Below are positions 31,930 through 44,052 of a DNA stretch of 64,000 bases, piece after piece. Below the pieces are notes generated by a model. That model was given only the letters and a program-made list of their open reading frames with translations, had not been told where the DNA came from and did not search any database. The translations under genes and the position numbers were made by a program. Source of the stretch: Akanthomyces muscarius (taxonomy: Eukaryota; Ascomycota; Sordariomycetes; Hypocreales; Cordycipitaceae); NCBI RefSeq assembly GCF_028009165.1, contig NC_079242.1, positions 186,001-250,000 on the forward strand. The letters are read 5' to 3'. Each line of letters begins with the position of its first letter. Position 1 is the stretch's first letter.

Positions 31930-34900
31930 CTAGAAGCAGTTCAAGCTTCCCTTCTTCTTCTTGCCCTTCTTGATGGCATTCATCCTCTCCTCCAGTTGCT
32001 TTCTAGCCAGCTCCGCCGCCTGTCGCTTCTTGCGTTCCTCCTCCACAACCTGCATGCTCCACCGGTTGTCCTGCGCCGATTCTGTCGGGCGCTCCTTGAG
32101 CTCCTTGACTTCAGTCTCCAGGTCAGAGGCTCGCTTCCTCCACGCATCGCAGTCGGCCTTGACCTTCTTGGATTGCTTCTCTAGATCGCTCAGAGCCTCC
32201 TCTAGAGTCTGAGTCAGCTGGCGCTCCGCATACAGGTGCTTCTCAATGGTACGAATGCGGGCCTCCTGATCTTCCGTAATCTGTGAAATGTTCATATTGT
32301 CCTTGCTCAGAGGACGACCGCTCGTGGGCGATGCAGGCACACCGTTAATGGACGAGGCGGCAGAGCCGGGCAGTGGTGGCAGAGGAATCGCAGGGGGTGG
32401 CGAAGGAAGAGAGTTGTGCGAAGCAGCCTTGCGGATGGTCGAGCCAGAGTTGGAGCGGCGCACGTCGCCGTTGGCCTCGCCTTCGTTCAACTTGGTCTGT
32501 AGCGAGTTGTACTCGAGGCGGATCGCGTCTAGGTCGGCCTGGAGCTTAGCTCTGGCGGCATTGACCTCTTCCAGTTGCGCGGCCCGTTCCGTCTGCATAG
32601 AGCTGAGGCGCTTGTTCGTCATCTGTGCCTCATCAAAGTTGTTCTGCAGCTGCTCTTCCAATTCCTCAACCAGGCGGCTGTGCTTCTTGTTCTTAGCCTC
32701 CAGGTCATCCATCTTACCCTTTACGGCAATAATTTGTTCCTTGACGGATGCGTGTTCCGTGGCTGCCTCAGTCTCAGGGGTGGGTCCTGCCAATAGCTCA
32801 GCAAGCTTGGCCTTGACCTCCTCCAGATCCTTCATGATGGTCTCGTTGATGGTGGTGAGCTCGGTGACGTGCTGCTGCATCTCAGCGGATTTGCCCTGCT
32901 CAGTCTGGAGTAGCTTTTGATCGTTGATCAGGCCATCGATACGCTCAGTAAGCTTCTCGATGCTAATCTCTAAACCTAGGGCAGAAGCGACTTGCGTGGC
33001 AACCTTCATCAGATCATCGCGGGCATCATTGGCCTCGGCCTCGAGCTTACGAGTCGACTCGTTATGCTCGGTCAAGAGAACCTCCATCTGTTCCTCATAG
33101 CCCTTCTGCTCGTGGGCCTTCATCTCGGCAATTTCCTTGGCATGCGTCGTCGACAGCTCGTCGAGAGCCTCCTTGTGCGATTTCGCCGTGCCTTCAAAGT
33201 TGGCGATTTGAGCTTGCAGCTCAGCCACGAGTTCCTCGTGCTGTTTGGCGTGAGAGGCGACCGTACTATGCGAGTTTGATATGACCTCCAGCTCAGACTT
33301 GGTGGCGGTATGAGCCCTTTCGAGCTCGGCAACCTTGGCAGAGTGCTCATGAATGAGCTTCTTATACTCATCAATCTCACTGCGCAAAAAACTGACGAGA
33401 TCTTGGTGCTTGCGCTCGTTGCCGGCGATGGTATCGGAATCGGCCGTCGAGGTGGCCTTGGCCGTTTCGAGGTCGGCGGTCGCGGTGGCGAGTTCGGTCT
33501 CGAGCTGCTGAATAGTGCTGCGGAGCTCCGTCTCGGCGGCTTGCGTGGAGGCAAGGACCGCTTTGTGCTTCGTTTCCCAGGCGGAAAGCTCAGATTGCAG
33601 AGAGCTGACTTGAGTATCCTTTTCGACGGCAGCAATATCAGCGCCATCTCTGTGCTTGGCTTCGCTCTGGCCATGCTCAACTCGCAGCTGTTCCAGCTCG
33701 GCGAGCAGAGTCTGCTCGCGGTGCTTGTGAGCTTCGCCCATCTCGGCCAGCTGCTTCTCGTTCTGCTCAAGCTTCTGTCGCAGGGTCGCGACCATGGACA
33801 TGTCCATGGGACTAGCCTTCAAGCTGGTGCGCTCACGAGTCAGGCCAGAGATGATGGTCATTTTAGTCTCCATTTCCTTCTTTGTTGACGCGACGGAAGC
33901 TTCAAGCTCTTGAATGCGCTCGCTGCGGGTGTGAAGTTCGTGCATGGCGGCGTTGAGGTTGAGCTCAAAGTTCTGCATGACTTCTGGGCGCGTCTCAAAG
34001 TTTTCGCTGGCAATGTTACGCAGAGAGGCAAAGGAGCGGTGAGCTCTGTCAATGATTAAGAGGTTCTGGCTGGATTTGCGACGAATGACGGGGCTTGAGG
34101 TGCGTGGCGATGTGGCCTCGACGGCACGTGCCTTGGACAGATCGGTCTTGAGCTCCTCGACGGCGTCCAAGGTATCGCTATGGGTGGACTGAAGCTGCGC
34201 ATACTTGGTTGCGAGTTCCTTGGCAGCCTCCTCTCTATCATCGGCCAGCTGCTTGAGGCGCTCAAGCTCCTGGGTTAATTCGGCAGTCAAATCACTTTGC
34301 GTCACGTCGTCGCTAGCGGCGTCAGGCCTGGTTGTGGCCGTGTCGTCGTCTTCGGCCATGTCTTCGTGCGCCGAGGTGTCTGCGGTATCGGCCGACTCCA
34401 TGGCAGACGAAAGCTCAGATGATAGAGAGCGTGACGCAGAGGAGCGAGGACCCTCCTTCGCCAGCTGGGACTCGCCAGAAGAGCGGAACGAGTCCGCTCG
34501 CTGGTTGGATGAGGCTTCCGAGATGATAGAGTCGCGGACGTTGTGGACTTGGTGGACATGGCGGGCTTCGTCGACGGCATCCTGGAGAGTAGCCATTTTT
34601 TGCACAGCTTCTTCGTACTTGGCTTGGAGGGCATCATAGTCATTGACGGTAGACTCGTGTTCGACGCGGAGGCCAACCAGCTCCTGTGTGACACTCTCAA
34701 GTTTATCTGCGACATGCTTGGTCTGGGCCGGGGTTTGTGCAACCTGGGCGAGACCATCAACGTTGTGAGTTTCGGTTGGCTTGATGTCGCGGCTGACGTG
34801 TTCGACAGAGTCCTCGTAGACTTCTTCTCTGACGGTACTGGCGCGCGAACCAGCCGCTTCAGCGTCGGCGTCCTCGTCGTCCTCGTGAATCGTCTCATTA

Positions 34901-37309
34901 ATCTGACTTTGGGTACGAAGATGAGCCAATTTGCGAGAGTGGTCAGCAGAACCACGGCGTGCGGATTCCTGGGTGCCGTTGAGTTCGGGTTGCTTCGCCT
35001 GGTCGACGTGATCGAGCTCGTACAGTAGCGAGTCAAGCTTGCCTAGGCTGCGCTGGCGCTCGACGATTTGCTCGAGCCGATCAATCTCGCGTTGCATCAG
35101 CTCACCATCCTGATCGGCCTCGGCCAGACGCTCCTCCAGAGTGGAAATGTAGTCTTCACAAGAGGCTTCATTTTCGCGAGCGCGTGCAATTTCCTTGCGC
35201 AACTCTGTAATGACGGAGGCATTCTTTTCGTCACCGTTGCTATGGCCGTCGAGTTTAGATTCGAGGTCGTGGAGGTAAGACTCCGTGTTGGCTTCGCGGT
35301 CCATGAGCTTTTGGACTCGGGCCTGGAGCTGTGTGTTTATGGTGTCGATGTAGGCCAGCTTCGTCTCTCTCTCTAGCAGCGAAGTCTCGGTGGTGGACAA
35401 GGTGCTTCGGGTACTGGAAAGGGATTGCTCGAGGGATTCAATGGTCTTTTCGTACTCCAGAACAACCTGCTCAACAGCTTGGGCAAAAGAATTGGATCGG
35501 TTCAGTCTGTCGGTGGCGCTGTTAACTTGCGTGGATTCTGAGCCCTCCTTATCGGCAGACTCCTTGTCGCCGGCTCTAGCCATCTCAGCAATGAGACGCG
35601 CGTGGCGCTGGCTGAGGGCGCTGTAGTTTTCTTGCATGTCGAGAAGCTGGTTCTGCATTTCGGCTTCGCGCTCCTTGTCACGTTCTGAGCGTTCGGCGGT
35701 GCCGGCGCCCGAGTTCTTGGAGCCCATGTCACCATTTTGGGAGTTGCGGATCTGCTCGCGAAGATAACTGACTTCGGCCTTGAGGCGATCGATGACGGCT
35801 TGCTTGTCGCCCTCTTCGACTTGCTGAATGCGGGGCTTGGACTGAATAGCGCGGGCGCGCTGCGCGTACTGGACAGTGTTGAGGGTCTCGCTGAGGTGAA
35901 ATTCGGCTGGGGTGACGCAGGCAATCATGTAGGTGATTGCATTGCCACCAAGCGAATCTTGAAGAAGACGGGTGAGCTTGGAATCGCGATACGACACGTG
36001 TGAACCATGTTGGCGGGAGGATAGCTGGCTGATGACTTTGCCGAGCGAGGCCAAACCGGCATTGATGGAAATTCCTTCCTTGGCTCTATCGCCCTGTGCA
36101 CCGGTATTCTTCAGTCTCTCACTACCGGCAAGATCGACGAAATGCAGTTTGCTGTCTGTGGTGATGGAAACTTCCTGTCCTGTCATGGCCTCGATGGGGA
36201 CGGAGAAACGCTTCTCGGCGGCACTGGTCTGTGTCTTGCTGCGTCTTTGCACCAAATTTAGTGAGAAGACGGCATGAGAGCGAGAGGACTTGGCATTGAT
36301 TGCGGTGGCGTCGGTTTGGCGAATAGTCGAGCCCAGAGCGAGGGCGTTCATCAGGTCCTCGGCGGACTCGATTTGGACCTGGTGGAGGCCAGTGACGAGG
36401 ATGTTGCCTTTGGTGTCTTCCCGGATAGCGACATTGGTGCGTTCGCCCAGCGGGGTCGTTTCGGGGGTAAGGAGATCTCGAAGTTGCTCGTTGTAGATTT
36501 CCACGTAGGTGGCTTTCAGTGACCAGTTGCGGTCACCAAGAGGGTTTTGCTGGGCGTAACCACGTGGGTTTTTGAGTTGGGTTAGAAATTGGCTGTTGCG
36601 ATTGGAGGCTAGTGAGACGTCTTTTCTGCCGTATAAAGATTCGAGCTTTGCGAAGAGTGCAGTTGCAGCGCGGGGGATGACACCTGAGGAAAAAGACGTG
36701 TTAGCTAGTGGTTTGGCGGGAGGTTGCGCCGAGTCCAAAACGACGCGACAGGCGACGCTGGCTTACCCATCATCTTGTCATCCTGCTGATCGAGGGGGCC
36801 AGATGTGCCCATTGTGTATGACTTTCCGGCGCCAGACTGGCCGTAGGCGAGCAGCGACACATTGTAACCCTGGGCAAAGGCGCTAACCGAGTCGGCAAGG
36901 TAGTCCCATATGCCCTCCTGCTCGATGTCGGGGCCGAAGACGCGGTCGAAAACGAAGAGTTTGCGGCCTTGTGGCGAGTCTATGGATAGGTTTGTGTCTG
37001 AGGAGGTCTGAACCATGGAACGCTGGAAGCGTTGCGGTATCAAGTCGTAGCCGGGATCTGATGGCTCCAGAGGCGGTCGGATACGGACAGCTATGCGTGG
37101 GATGAGTATTGGGCGCGCCGAGGGCACAAACACGCTGGGATGAAAGAGAACTCACCGACACGGACCGCAGTGCGCGCGTCCTCATCTGAGGCACGGCTGC
37201 CGAGTCCCGTTTTGCTGCTCATGCTCAGTCTGCTGCTGCTCCGCGAAGGCTTGACAATGGTGGACGAGGGCCGCTGGTGAATAGGCGAAGCTGGCGGAGT
37301 GCTCGCCAT
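31930..37309 (-). CDS. Long N-terminal-motor kinesin, probably kinesin-4 group
   Basis: Exons on the minus strand: 37309-37156, 37090-36767, 36683-31930; 1743 residues. The motor domain starts after a Ser/Pro-rich head: VRVAVRIRPP across the first splice, P-loop GQSGAGKSYTMG (~137-148), switch I NAKSSRSHAVFSL, switch II FVDLAGSERLKNTGAQG, and the neck-side RDSKLTRLLQDSLGGNA and NTVQYAQRARAI. Residues ~430-1700 are heptad-rich coiled coil with Glu/Lys/Gln, broken by acidic and Ser-rich spacers and a Pro-rich patch (LPSPPPAIPLPPLPG) near the end. The C-terminus is basic and ends GSLNCF. The NTxxYAxRARxI box and great length fit the kinesin-4/KIF4-KIF21 group. Kinesin-3 is less likely because no FHA or PH domain is visible. 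Role: microtubule motor in spindle or transport. Confidence 0.93.
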
Positions 37310-38515
37310 TTTGGGCGGGAAAGAGCTCGCGGGGACACGGATGGTCCCGGCGCGTGTGAGTAATGGTGAATGTCTGAATTTGGAAAAAGGATGCTAGTAG
37401 GGGTAAGGAATTGCTTGTTGGTCCTGGGTGGCAGCTCTGGGCGAAATAGCGAGGAAGAGGGAGAAATGAAAAAAGGTGCACCAGTCGTTTGCGCGCGAAC
37501 TGGTTGGCGGCTTAGCAGGGGACAGACCGGGATTTTTGGTGGGCAAGGCAGGCCTGGTGGACTGATGGCCGGTTAGCTTGAGAAGGCTGGAAGGCACTTG
37601 TCGAGACAAGGTCGCAATGATACGACCTGCCCTGGCAGTACAAGGTAAGCAAGCACCTACTGATGATGACGACGAAGCTCCTTTTCGGCCGGCAACAGGA
37701 GGAAGCCTAGAGTCGTTGTTGTTGGTGGCCCCACGAGGAATGGCGGATTGGGCAAACCTTCAGGCAAGCATGCGTGTAGAGAGAGGGATGGCAGTACTCA
37801 GTATTCAGGTGATGACCAATGGAACAGTCAAGTGGACATGTCCAACGTTGAGCTAGGCAGGAGTATGCGCGAGTCGAGTCGGAATTGTTTTTCGTCCCTC
37901 TTGTTCTTCGATTGTCGGCATGTCTCTCTGTGCGTCAGGGCCTCGTGGGGTGTGTGGCGGCGAGCAGCAGGAGGCTAGCATGCAACGAACAGCAGTCCCC
38001 CGGGGGCGCGAGTCGAGTAGCTCTGGGAGAAAAGAGGGTGCGAAAAGCTGGGTTGGCGTTTTTAATCAAACGAGAAGCCGGGGTGCAATAGCGGCGGGCG
38101 GGCGGCACCGTTGCCGTTGATGGTGCCAGTGTCAGTTGCTAACTACCTAGTGGCTGGTGTCACTGATATGGCGGTGGCCGTCGCGATCACGCGCAGTCTA
38201 ATTATGCATCAGATACGTCAAGACGTGTATGTCAATATAATAAGAAGCCAGGTCGGTAGCCCGAGTCAAACAGGATTAGCGATGGTGCAGCATTGTCTCC
38301 AAGACAAGGCCGTAGAAAAAGCAAGATGTTTAGCACGAGCGGCGCAACCACAAAGCGGAATAGGGGGGGGAGGGTGTGACGGGCAGTGGTGCTACCTTGG
38401 CCCCGGTACATTGCAAGTACACCGACTGCGCGGAATACAGGTTGGAGAAAAGGTACCCGTGGTAGAGTGGCACGGAGTGGGTTCTGGGGGGCCGAGGGTG
38501 GTTGTGGTGATTGCA

Positions 38516-38538
38516 GTGGTGCTGGTGCTGGTGCTGGT
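38516..38538. repeat. GGTGCT hexanucleotide repeat, arm of an inverted pair
   Basis: About 3.5 units of GGTGCT. Reverse complement of the AGCACC repeat at 38968-38994. Confidence 0.8.
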
Positions 38539-38967
38539 ACATGCTACAGCAGCCAACGCCGAACGAGAGGCCCGGGAGAGACAGGTAGCTACAGGCTGCA
38601 AGAATGTGCTGGAGCGAGCCACAAAGTACTCAGTACAGTACAACCTCCGAATAACCCTTGTTCCCAGCCATGCGCATGGAAACCAAGAGACAGAGCGTGT
38701 AAACGCATGACGCGATTGCATAACCCATCTATTAGGAGATGGTCAATGTCCAGAACAGAGCCGGTGTGCCCCCAAATTAATTGGCTCCCAGTCACCGCCA
38801 TCGAGTATCAGTGCAGCGCAGTGGCTTGATTGCGCATGACTATCTCCAAGTACCGGGGCGTACCTGCGCCGAAAATACAGTACCTCCAGCCGCCATCAGG
38901 GGCGCGGCCAGCCAGCCAGCCAGCGAGCCAGCCTGCTGGTCAACAGGGGTCGCATCCCCCTTTTTCA

Positions 38968-38994
38968 GCCAGCACCAGCACCAGCACCAGCACC
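38968..38994. repeat. AGCACC hexanucleotide repeat, arm of an inverted pair
   Basis: About 4.5 units. Together with 38516-38538 it forms a perfect inverted repeat of at least 21 bp with about 430 bp between the arms. Confidence 0.8.
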
Positions 38995-41659
38995 AAAGCA
39001 GGTGTCGTGGTGTCGCACTGGTAGAGTTGCACTCGTGGGCTGGGCCGGGTTTGTGCTGACCGGTCCCCTCGCGTGAAAAGCCGGTTGGTGGATTTGCCAA
39101 TTCTTCTCATCACCTCGTCTCTATTGTTCATTGGGCTTGGACCTCCCGTTACAAAGTCCGCAGTAAAAAGGTGGCTTGCGTTTTACTGGGGCGGCCAGAG
39201 CAAATCCCCCTGACCCTCCAGCGTACCCGGCCGGCCAGCCACCTCTTGGGTACATGCCTGGTACCGCAAGTCTGGGAGACCTGGGGGGCCCGTTTCGTTC
39301 GTTCCCTCTGCAAACAAGCCAAACTCACAAGTTGCTTTTTCCTACCTAGTAGGCCGCCCAGATAGCCGTGCCAGTCAGAGAAAAAAGCGTACGACAAGAG
39401 GAGCACATGTGTTTCTTTTTGCAAAGAGCATCCTTACAAACATGCTACCCCTCTGATTCATGCACTCTTCCGGATACCGATGCTCCGTGCATGTCACCCA
39501 CTAGCACAAACCAACCTCCAACTCGCTATTCATGCCTCTTCCAGGGATTATTCCATAAAGAAGAGCCCGAAATCCTTTTTTCGCGTCTTCAGCCATGCAT
39601 TTCTGTATCACAATAGCAAACCTGAATCCTTTCCTAAACGGGCAACGACCGACATATATTGGTCTGTATGCTGTGTCGCACATCTAAATTTACCTTCGCC
39701 TGTATCGCTACAGTGTTGGGTGCGACGCGCACAATTTCCGATATTCGCTCCCGTACTGGTAGCCTTTAACCTTGAACATGGCCGCGGGAACACGACCACC
39801 CTCGCACACATGGCGACAGGGACCACGTCGACGGCGCCGTCGTTGGCTGAACTCCATTGGCCCTGCAGCGACCATCACCATCTCTCCAAAGTGCGCCTCC
39901 CGTCGGAGCAGGGCGTCGCCCGCCGTAAATTATTAAATGTAGCATGCCGTCGTCGTCTCAGGAGCCCTACCCGTTGCTGCTTCTTTTCCCGCGTGCGCCT
40001 CCTGTCAGATCTGCCGAGCACTCCCACCACAACCACCACCACCACCGGCACGCTTTGATCCGGACGAATCTCGTTAGATGAGCAGTTGACCGTTGCACAA
40101 CCGCCTTCTTCTCCCAATGGAAGAAGGAATCGAAAAATGCCAGATCGTCGAAAACGTTGGTGTGCGTCAGTGCCCTTCTAGCTTTTGTCTGAATCACCCC
40201 GCCTTGCGCCTGTGCGCCGCGCCGTCCTCGCCCAAGCACCCTTCCATCTTCCATTCGTCTTCCTCTCCCTCCTCTAGACCAAAACCAGTTCATTCATCCT
40301 GCAGTTCGCCCCTCAAACATGTTTGTACCTCAGACCTGGTCTCTGATCCAGACACTGTAAATCCCATCTTTACTTTCTTCTTTTTTAAAGGGTCTCGGTA
40401 TATCCACCGAAAATGTTTCTGATTTTAGCCAGCCTCTCTCTGCGACAGTGTCTTGCTTTTTTGCCGTAATGAGACATAGCTCGGCCTGCCCGGCTGAATT
40501 CAGTCCATGGTCTGCTGAGTTGCACAGATTACATGCAGCTGTTTCGCCTCCTCGTCCGTATATGCAATAACTAATCCACGCTACTTGGGTTTTCAGCAGT
40601 CAGCCGCAACGCCGCCAGCATCACAGCTACATAAACTCTATATCGTCTAATCGCCCCCAAGCCCCTTTTCAGCAACCGCCCGTCTGTGCTAAGCCGAGGG
40701 CTTTGATGCCAACTGGCTACCCAATGACTCGAGAAACGGATCCTCTCAGAAATGAGCTATCAATTGCCTGAAAATGTTATCAGCATTCTCGGTCCAATGT
40801 CGTCGGTAGAAGCTCGCTTGCAGTCGCTCCTCTGAAGCGTCATCGTCGTGTAAGCAATATTTGTGCATGTATGCCCAAATGTATCATAAGATTCTGCACT
40901 GGTAGAGTGTCCAGCCGACTAAGAGATCGATGGCTGCATGTCCCCAACGCCAATGCATGTACAACCGGCGACTTAAGCCAGGACGAATGTCCGACATTTT
41001 AGCCACTGAAGAAAGTCCAACCCATACACAGCTGCATGATTGCTTTTGCTCGTCTCGTTTCTCCTTTGCTGTGGCCCTTGGCCGCTGTTCTGGTGACTCC
41101 TGGCCTTGTCCTCCTTACTTGTTCCACGCCTCTTGCTTTTTTTCAGCACCAATTTAGCTTGCTAGACCCCAAGGATTCCCACCGAGCTGGAATGCTACGT
41201 CGTCCAAACTTGCCTGAAAAGCAAATACCGGCACATCGGCTTCATTGGTCAGCCTGCTTTAGCAGAGCTTAGCCGGTCGCTTGGGCTCGCCATCAATATG
41301 TCTTGCAGCGGAGGAAAAGATGCTTCTATAATAAAGGATCAATCATATAGAAGAGATTCACGATGAGACAGAATGCTAGCTCTAAAGGACATGAGACACA
41401 TTCAGTTGACTCGCTTGACCCCAGAGATCAGCACGGCCGCTTGTGAAGGTCGCAGCTTGGTCCAGTCTCTCCCTACAAGTGGCGCCCGCCTGTGTTGTCG
41501 CAAATGCGCCACAGCGCCAGTGTCAAACCACGTGATCTCGCGTCAGAGAAGGCAAAATGCTTCGCCATTTCCTTCGCGTCGCCTGCGCAGTTGAACGCCA
41601 GCAGAAATAGACGACCTCTGCCAACCCCGCTATGGCCATTTGCGAGCTGGTCTCCGGCC

Positions 41660-43702
41660 ATGGCTTCTAATGTAATCGATCTCATCTCCTCGAGTCCGCC
41701 TAGAGACGTCAGGCCGCCCAGACATGAGGTGGTCAAACCAAATGCTGCGGCATCAAGGCTGGCCCAAATCGAGATTCAATCAGATGACTTTTGTAGCAGC
41801 GGAGAGGATACGTTGGAGGATCTCAGACCCGTAAACGCACCCGCTGCGAAAAAGCCGCGCCTATCGCCAGAGGCCGGCAGTATTCAGAAGTGCCACCCGT
41901 CGGACTCGTCCGCCATGACACAGCCATTTCACGCCACGGGCCAAAAATCAAAGACACCGAATGATGATATCGAGTTCGTGAGCTCCATAGAGGCACACAC
42001 ATTTGCTTCTCCCAAACCCCGGACGACTGGCCTCAAAAGGAGCAGGACTGAGCCCACGCTGCCCGGCAGCAGTTTGTTTCCCGACTCTGATCCATTTGCT
42101 AGCTCACCAGCAAGACTAGTCCCCAAATCAACACTTGTTCAAATTACTCAAGACCTTTTGTCAGATCCATTCGCTAGCTCACCAGCAAAGATGCCTCCCA
42201 AATCGAGACATGCTCAGGTCGCTCAAGATCTTTTGTCAGATCCCTTCGCTAGTTCCCCACCCATGAGAGCTGCCGCGACCTCTCGCGTACCCAGCACGAC
42301 TCTTGCTCGAGACCGTACACACCCAAGGGGCACCGTCGCTGCGTGGGATCCCATTTCTAGCTCGGCTCCCTATTCCTCGGCGCCTCCCGAAGCTACTGTT
42401 GCACCGTCTAATCGCCTACCACGCAGCCCCTCTGTTATTAGCATTGGGGACTCGTCTGCTTCCAGCGATGGCGACCTACCAGCCATTGACAACTTCGACC
42501 TATCACAAGGTCGCTCCTCATACCACGATTATCTATCGACCACAGCTCAGAAGAAAGCCAGGTCGGCAAACAATTCCAAGCGCAAGGCTTCCGCTCCTAA
42601 GCAGAGCAAACCGCGACAGACCATTGACCCGGGTCAACGCGCTGCGGCCAAGGCTCTTGAGAAGGAGCAGAAACGTCAACAACGAGAAAGAGAAAAGGAA
42701 GAACGGCAGCGGCAGAGAGATGTTGCTGCTGCCATTGTGGAGGTGAACAAGGCCAAGGGAAACAGAAAGGTTTCTTCGAAAGAAATGATTATAGACATTC
42801 CGCTGTCTCTTCAGCCGGCAGTCAAGGTGCAGCTGGAAACGTTGCTCGATGGATTGGAAATACAGCACCGAGATCATGACAGTCCTGTCCACAATGTGAT
42901 CAAGTGGCGTCGCAAAGTCAACAGCAAATTTGACGACGAATCGGGACAATGGGTTCCCATGCCGCTGCGCATCGAAAATGAGGAGCATGCGCTGGTGTTC
43001 ATGACTGCAGAGGACATGGTGCAGCTAGCCGTGGACGATGGCCTTGCCGACCACATGACCTCAGTCCGAAGCCACTATCCAAAGGAAAAGCTCATATACG
43101 TCCTACAAGGCGTAACTGCTTGGACGAGGAAGAATCGTAACATACGCAATCGGCAGTTTGCCGCTGGCGTTCGGTCACAAAGCGAAAGCCAGGTCACAAC
43201 CGGACGCCGACGAGCTGAGCAAGCGGAGTACATTGACGAAGACATGGTCGAAGACGCCATGCTTCGGCTGCAGGTCGAGCACGACGTCCTCATTCACCAC
43301 ACTGCCATCCCACTCGAAACGGCGCAGTGGATTTCCATCTTTACGCAAAACATCTCTACCATTCCCTACAAGAAGCAAAAGGACGAGGACACGGCCGGCG
43401 CACGCTTCTGCATGGACAGCGGGCAGGTCAGGACAGGCGAGAACACGCAGGACACCTACGTGCGCATGCTACAGGAAATCTTCCGCGTGACGGCCCCCAT
43501 TGCCTACGGCGTGGCGTCAGAGTTTGAAACCGTCACGAAGCTGGTCGAGGGGCTAGAGACCAAAGGGCCGACCGCGCTGGAGCAGGTGCGCAAGAGCGCC
43601 AACAAGGACGGCGCGTTCTCGGACCGGGCAATCGGCCAGGCCGTGAGCAGGCGCCTCTACAAGATTTTTACGGGCACAGACGAGACCAGCACAGATGTAT
43701 AG
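41660..43702 (+). CDS. EME1: EME1/Mms4-type crossover-junction endonuclease subunit (ERCC4-domain)
   Basis: 680 residues, intronless. Start at MASNVIDLISSSPP, the usual beginning of fungal EME1 proteins; the frame stays open for 56 codons upstream but without conserved character. The N-terminal half is disordered with NVIDLISSS (SUMO-interaction-type), a 25-residue tandem repeat and PSVISIGDSSASSDGD. A charged helix (RAAAKALEKEQKRQQRERE) leads into the ERCC4-type nuclease-like domain (IIDIPLSLQP, KEKLIYVLQGVTAW, EDAMLRLQVEHDVLIHHT) and a C-terminal helix-hairpin region. EME1 is the non-catalytic partner of MUS81, cutting branched DNA during replication repair and meiosis. MUS81 is not in the window. 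Assignment rests on domain order and motifs recognised by eye. Confidence 0.85.
   Translation: MASNVIDLISSSPPRDVRPPRHEVVKPNAAASRLAQIEIQSDDFCSSGEDTLEDLRPVNAPAAKKPRLSPEAGSIQKCHPSDSSAMTQPFHATGQKSKTPNDDIEFVSSIEAHTFASPKPRTTGLKRSRTEPTLPGSSLFPDSDPFASSPARLVPKSTLVQITQDLLSDPFASSPAKMPPKSRHAQVAQDLLSDPFASSPPMRAAATSRVPSTTLARDRTHPRGTVAAWDPISSSAPYSSAPPEATVAPSNRLPRSPSVISIGDSSASSDGDLPAIDNFDLSQGRSSYHDYLSTTAQKKARSANNSKRKASAPKQSKPRQTIDPGQRAAAKALEKEQKRQQREREKEERQRQRDVAAAIVEVNKAKGNRKVSSKEMIIDIPLSLQPAVKVQLETLLDGLEIQHRDHDSPVHNVIKWRRKVNSKFDDESGQWVPMPLRIENEEHALVFMTAEDMVQLAVDDGLADHMTSVRSHYPKEKLIYVLQGVTAWTRKNRNIRNRQFAAGVRSQSESQVTTGRRRAEQAEYIDEDMVEDAMLRLQVEHDVLIHHTAIPLETAQWISIFTQNISTIPYKKQKDEDTAGARFCMDSGQVRTGENTQDTYVRMLQEIFRVTAPIAYGVASEFETVTKLVEGLETKGPTALEQVRKSANKDGAFSDRAIGQAVSRRLYKIFTGTDETSTDV
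42086..42270 (+). repeat. 75-bp in-frame tandem repeat inside EME1 (about 2.4 units)
   Basis: Units start at 42086, 42161 and 42236 (partial). Each encodes SDPFASSPA-x(4)-KS-x(6)-QDLL. The third copy stops after SDPFASSP. Confidence 0.9.
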
Positions 43703-44052
43703 TACAGCGGTAGCGCCGAGTGGCTTGAGTAGCAGTAATATCCCCTATGTTGAAAGAGTCAGCAATGTGCATCAAATATAGAATCAAAAAAAGAAATGAA
43801 AATTTGACATCAAGCATCAGACAGCAGTTGGTAAAATAAACTGTCCACATAGTGTGTTCGGTACAGGTCTGTGAATATTTGTTCCTCATCATATACTTGG
43901 GTTGCAGCACGAGGCATGCATTGGGGAAATCGAAAGGAAAAGATTGCAGAAAAAAGGAATGCACTCACCATTTGCAAAGATGCTGTAGTCAAAATTCCAG
44001 CCAACGCCAGTCGTTATCATCATCATCATCATCATCATTATGCTGTTTTGTT
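43703..44052. other. Convergent spacer with CAT repeat
   Basis: 350 bp between EME1 and the phosphatase. An eight-unit CAT/ATC trinucleotide repeat occupies 44016-44039, a few bases beyond the phosphatase stop. Confidence 0.6.

Larger units (their letters stand above)
37310..41659. other. Large gene-free interval, 4.3 kb, divergent between kinesin and EME1
   Basis: Open frames here have no protein motif, skewed composition and overlap on both strands; I support none. Visible content: eight-G run near 38365, GCCA-type tandem (38909-38935), GGTGCT and AGCACC hexamer repeats (see repeats), poly-pyrimidine stretches from 39500 to 40400. No tRNA, 5S or snRNA signature noticed. It may hold long 5' leaders, a non-coding RNA or a short-exon gene I cannot see. 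Confidence 0.5.

Noticed and set aside
38111..38710. 199-codon open frame in the large gap
   Set aside because: No start context, motif or coding bias; overlaps simple repeats.
38900..39000. CRISPR-like array
   Set aside because: Contiguous microsatellite units without spacers, in a eukaryotic genome.
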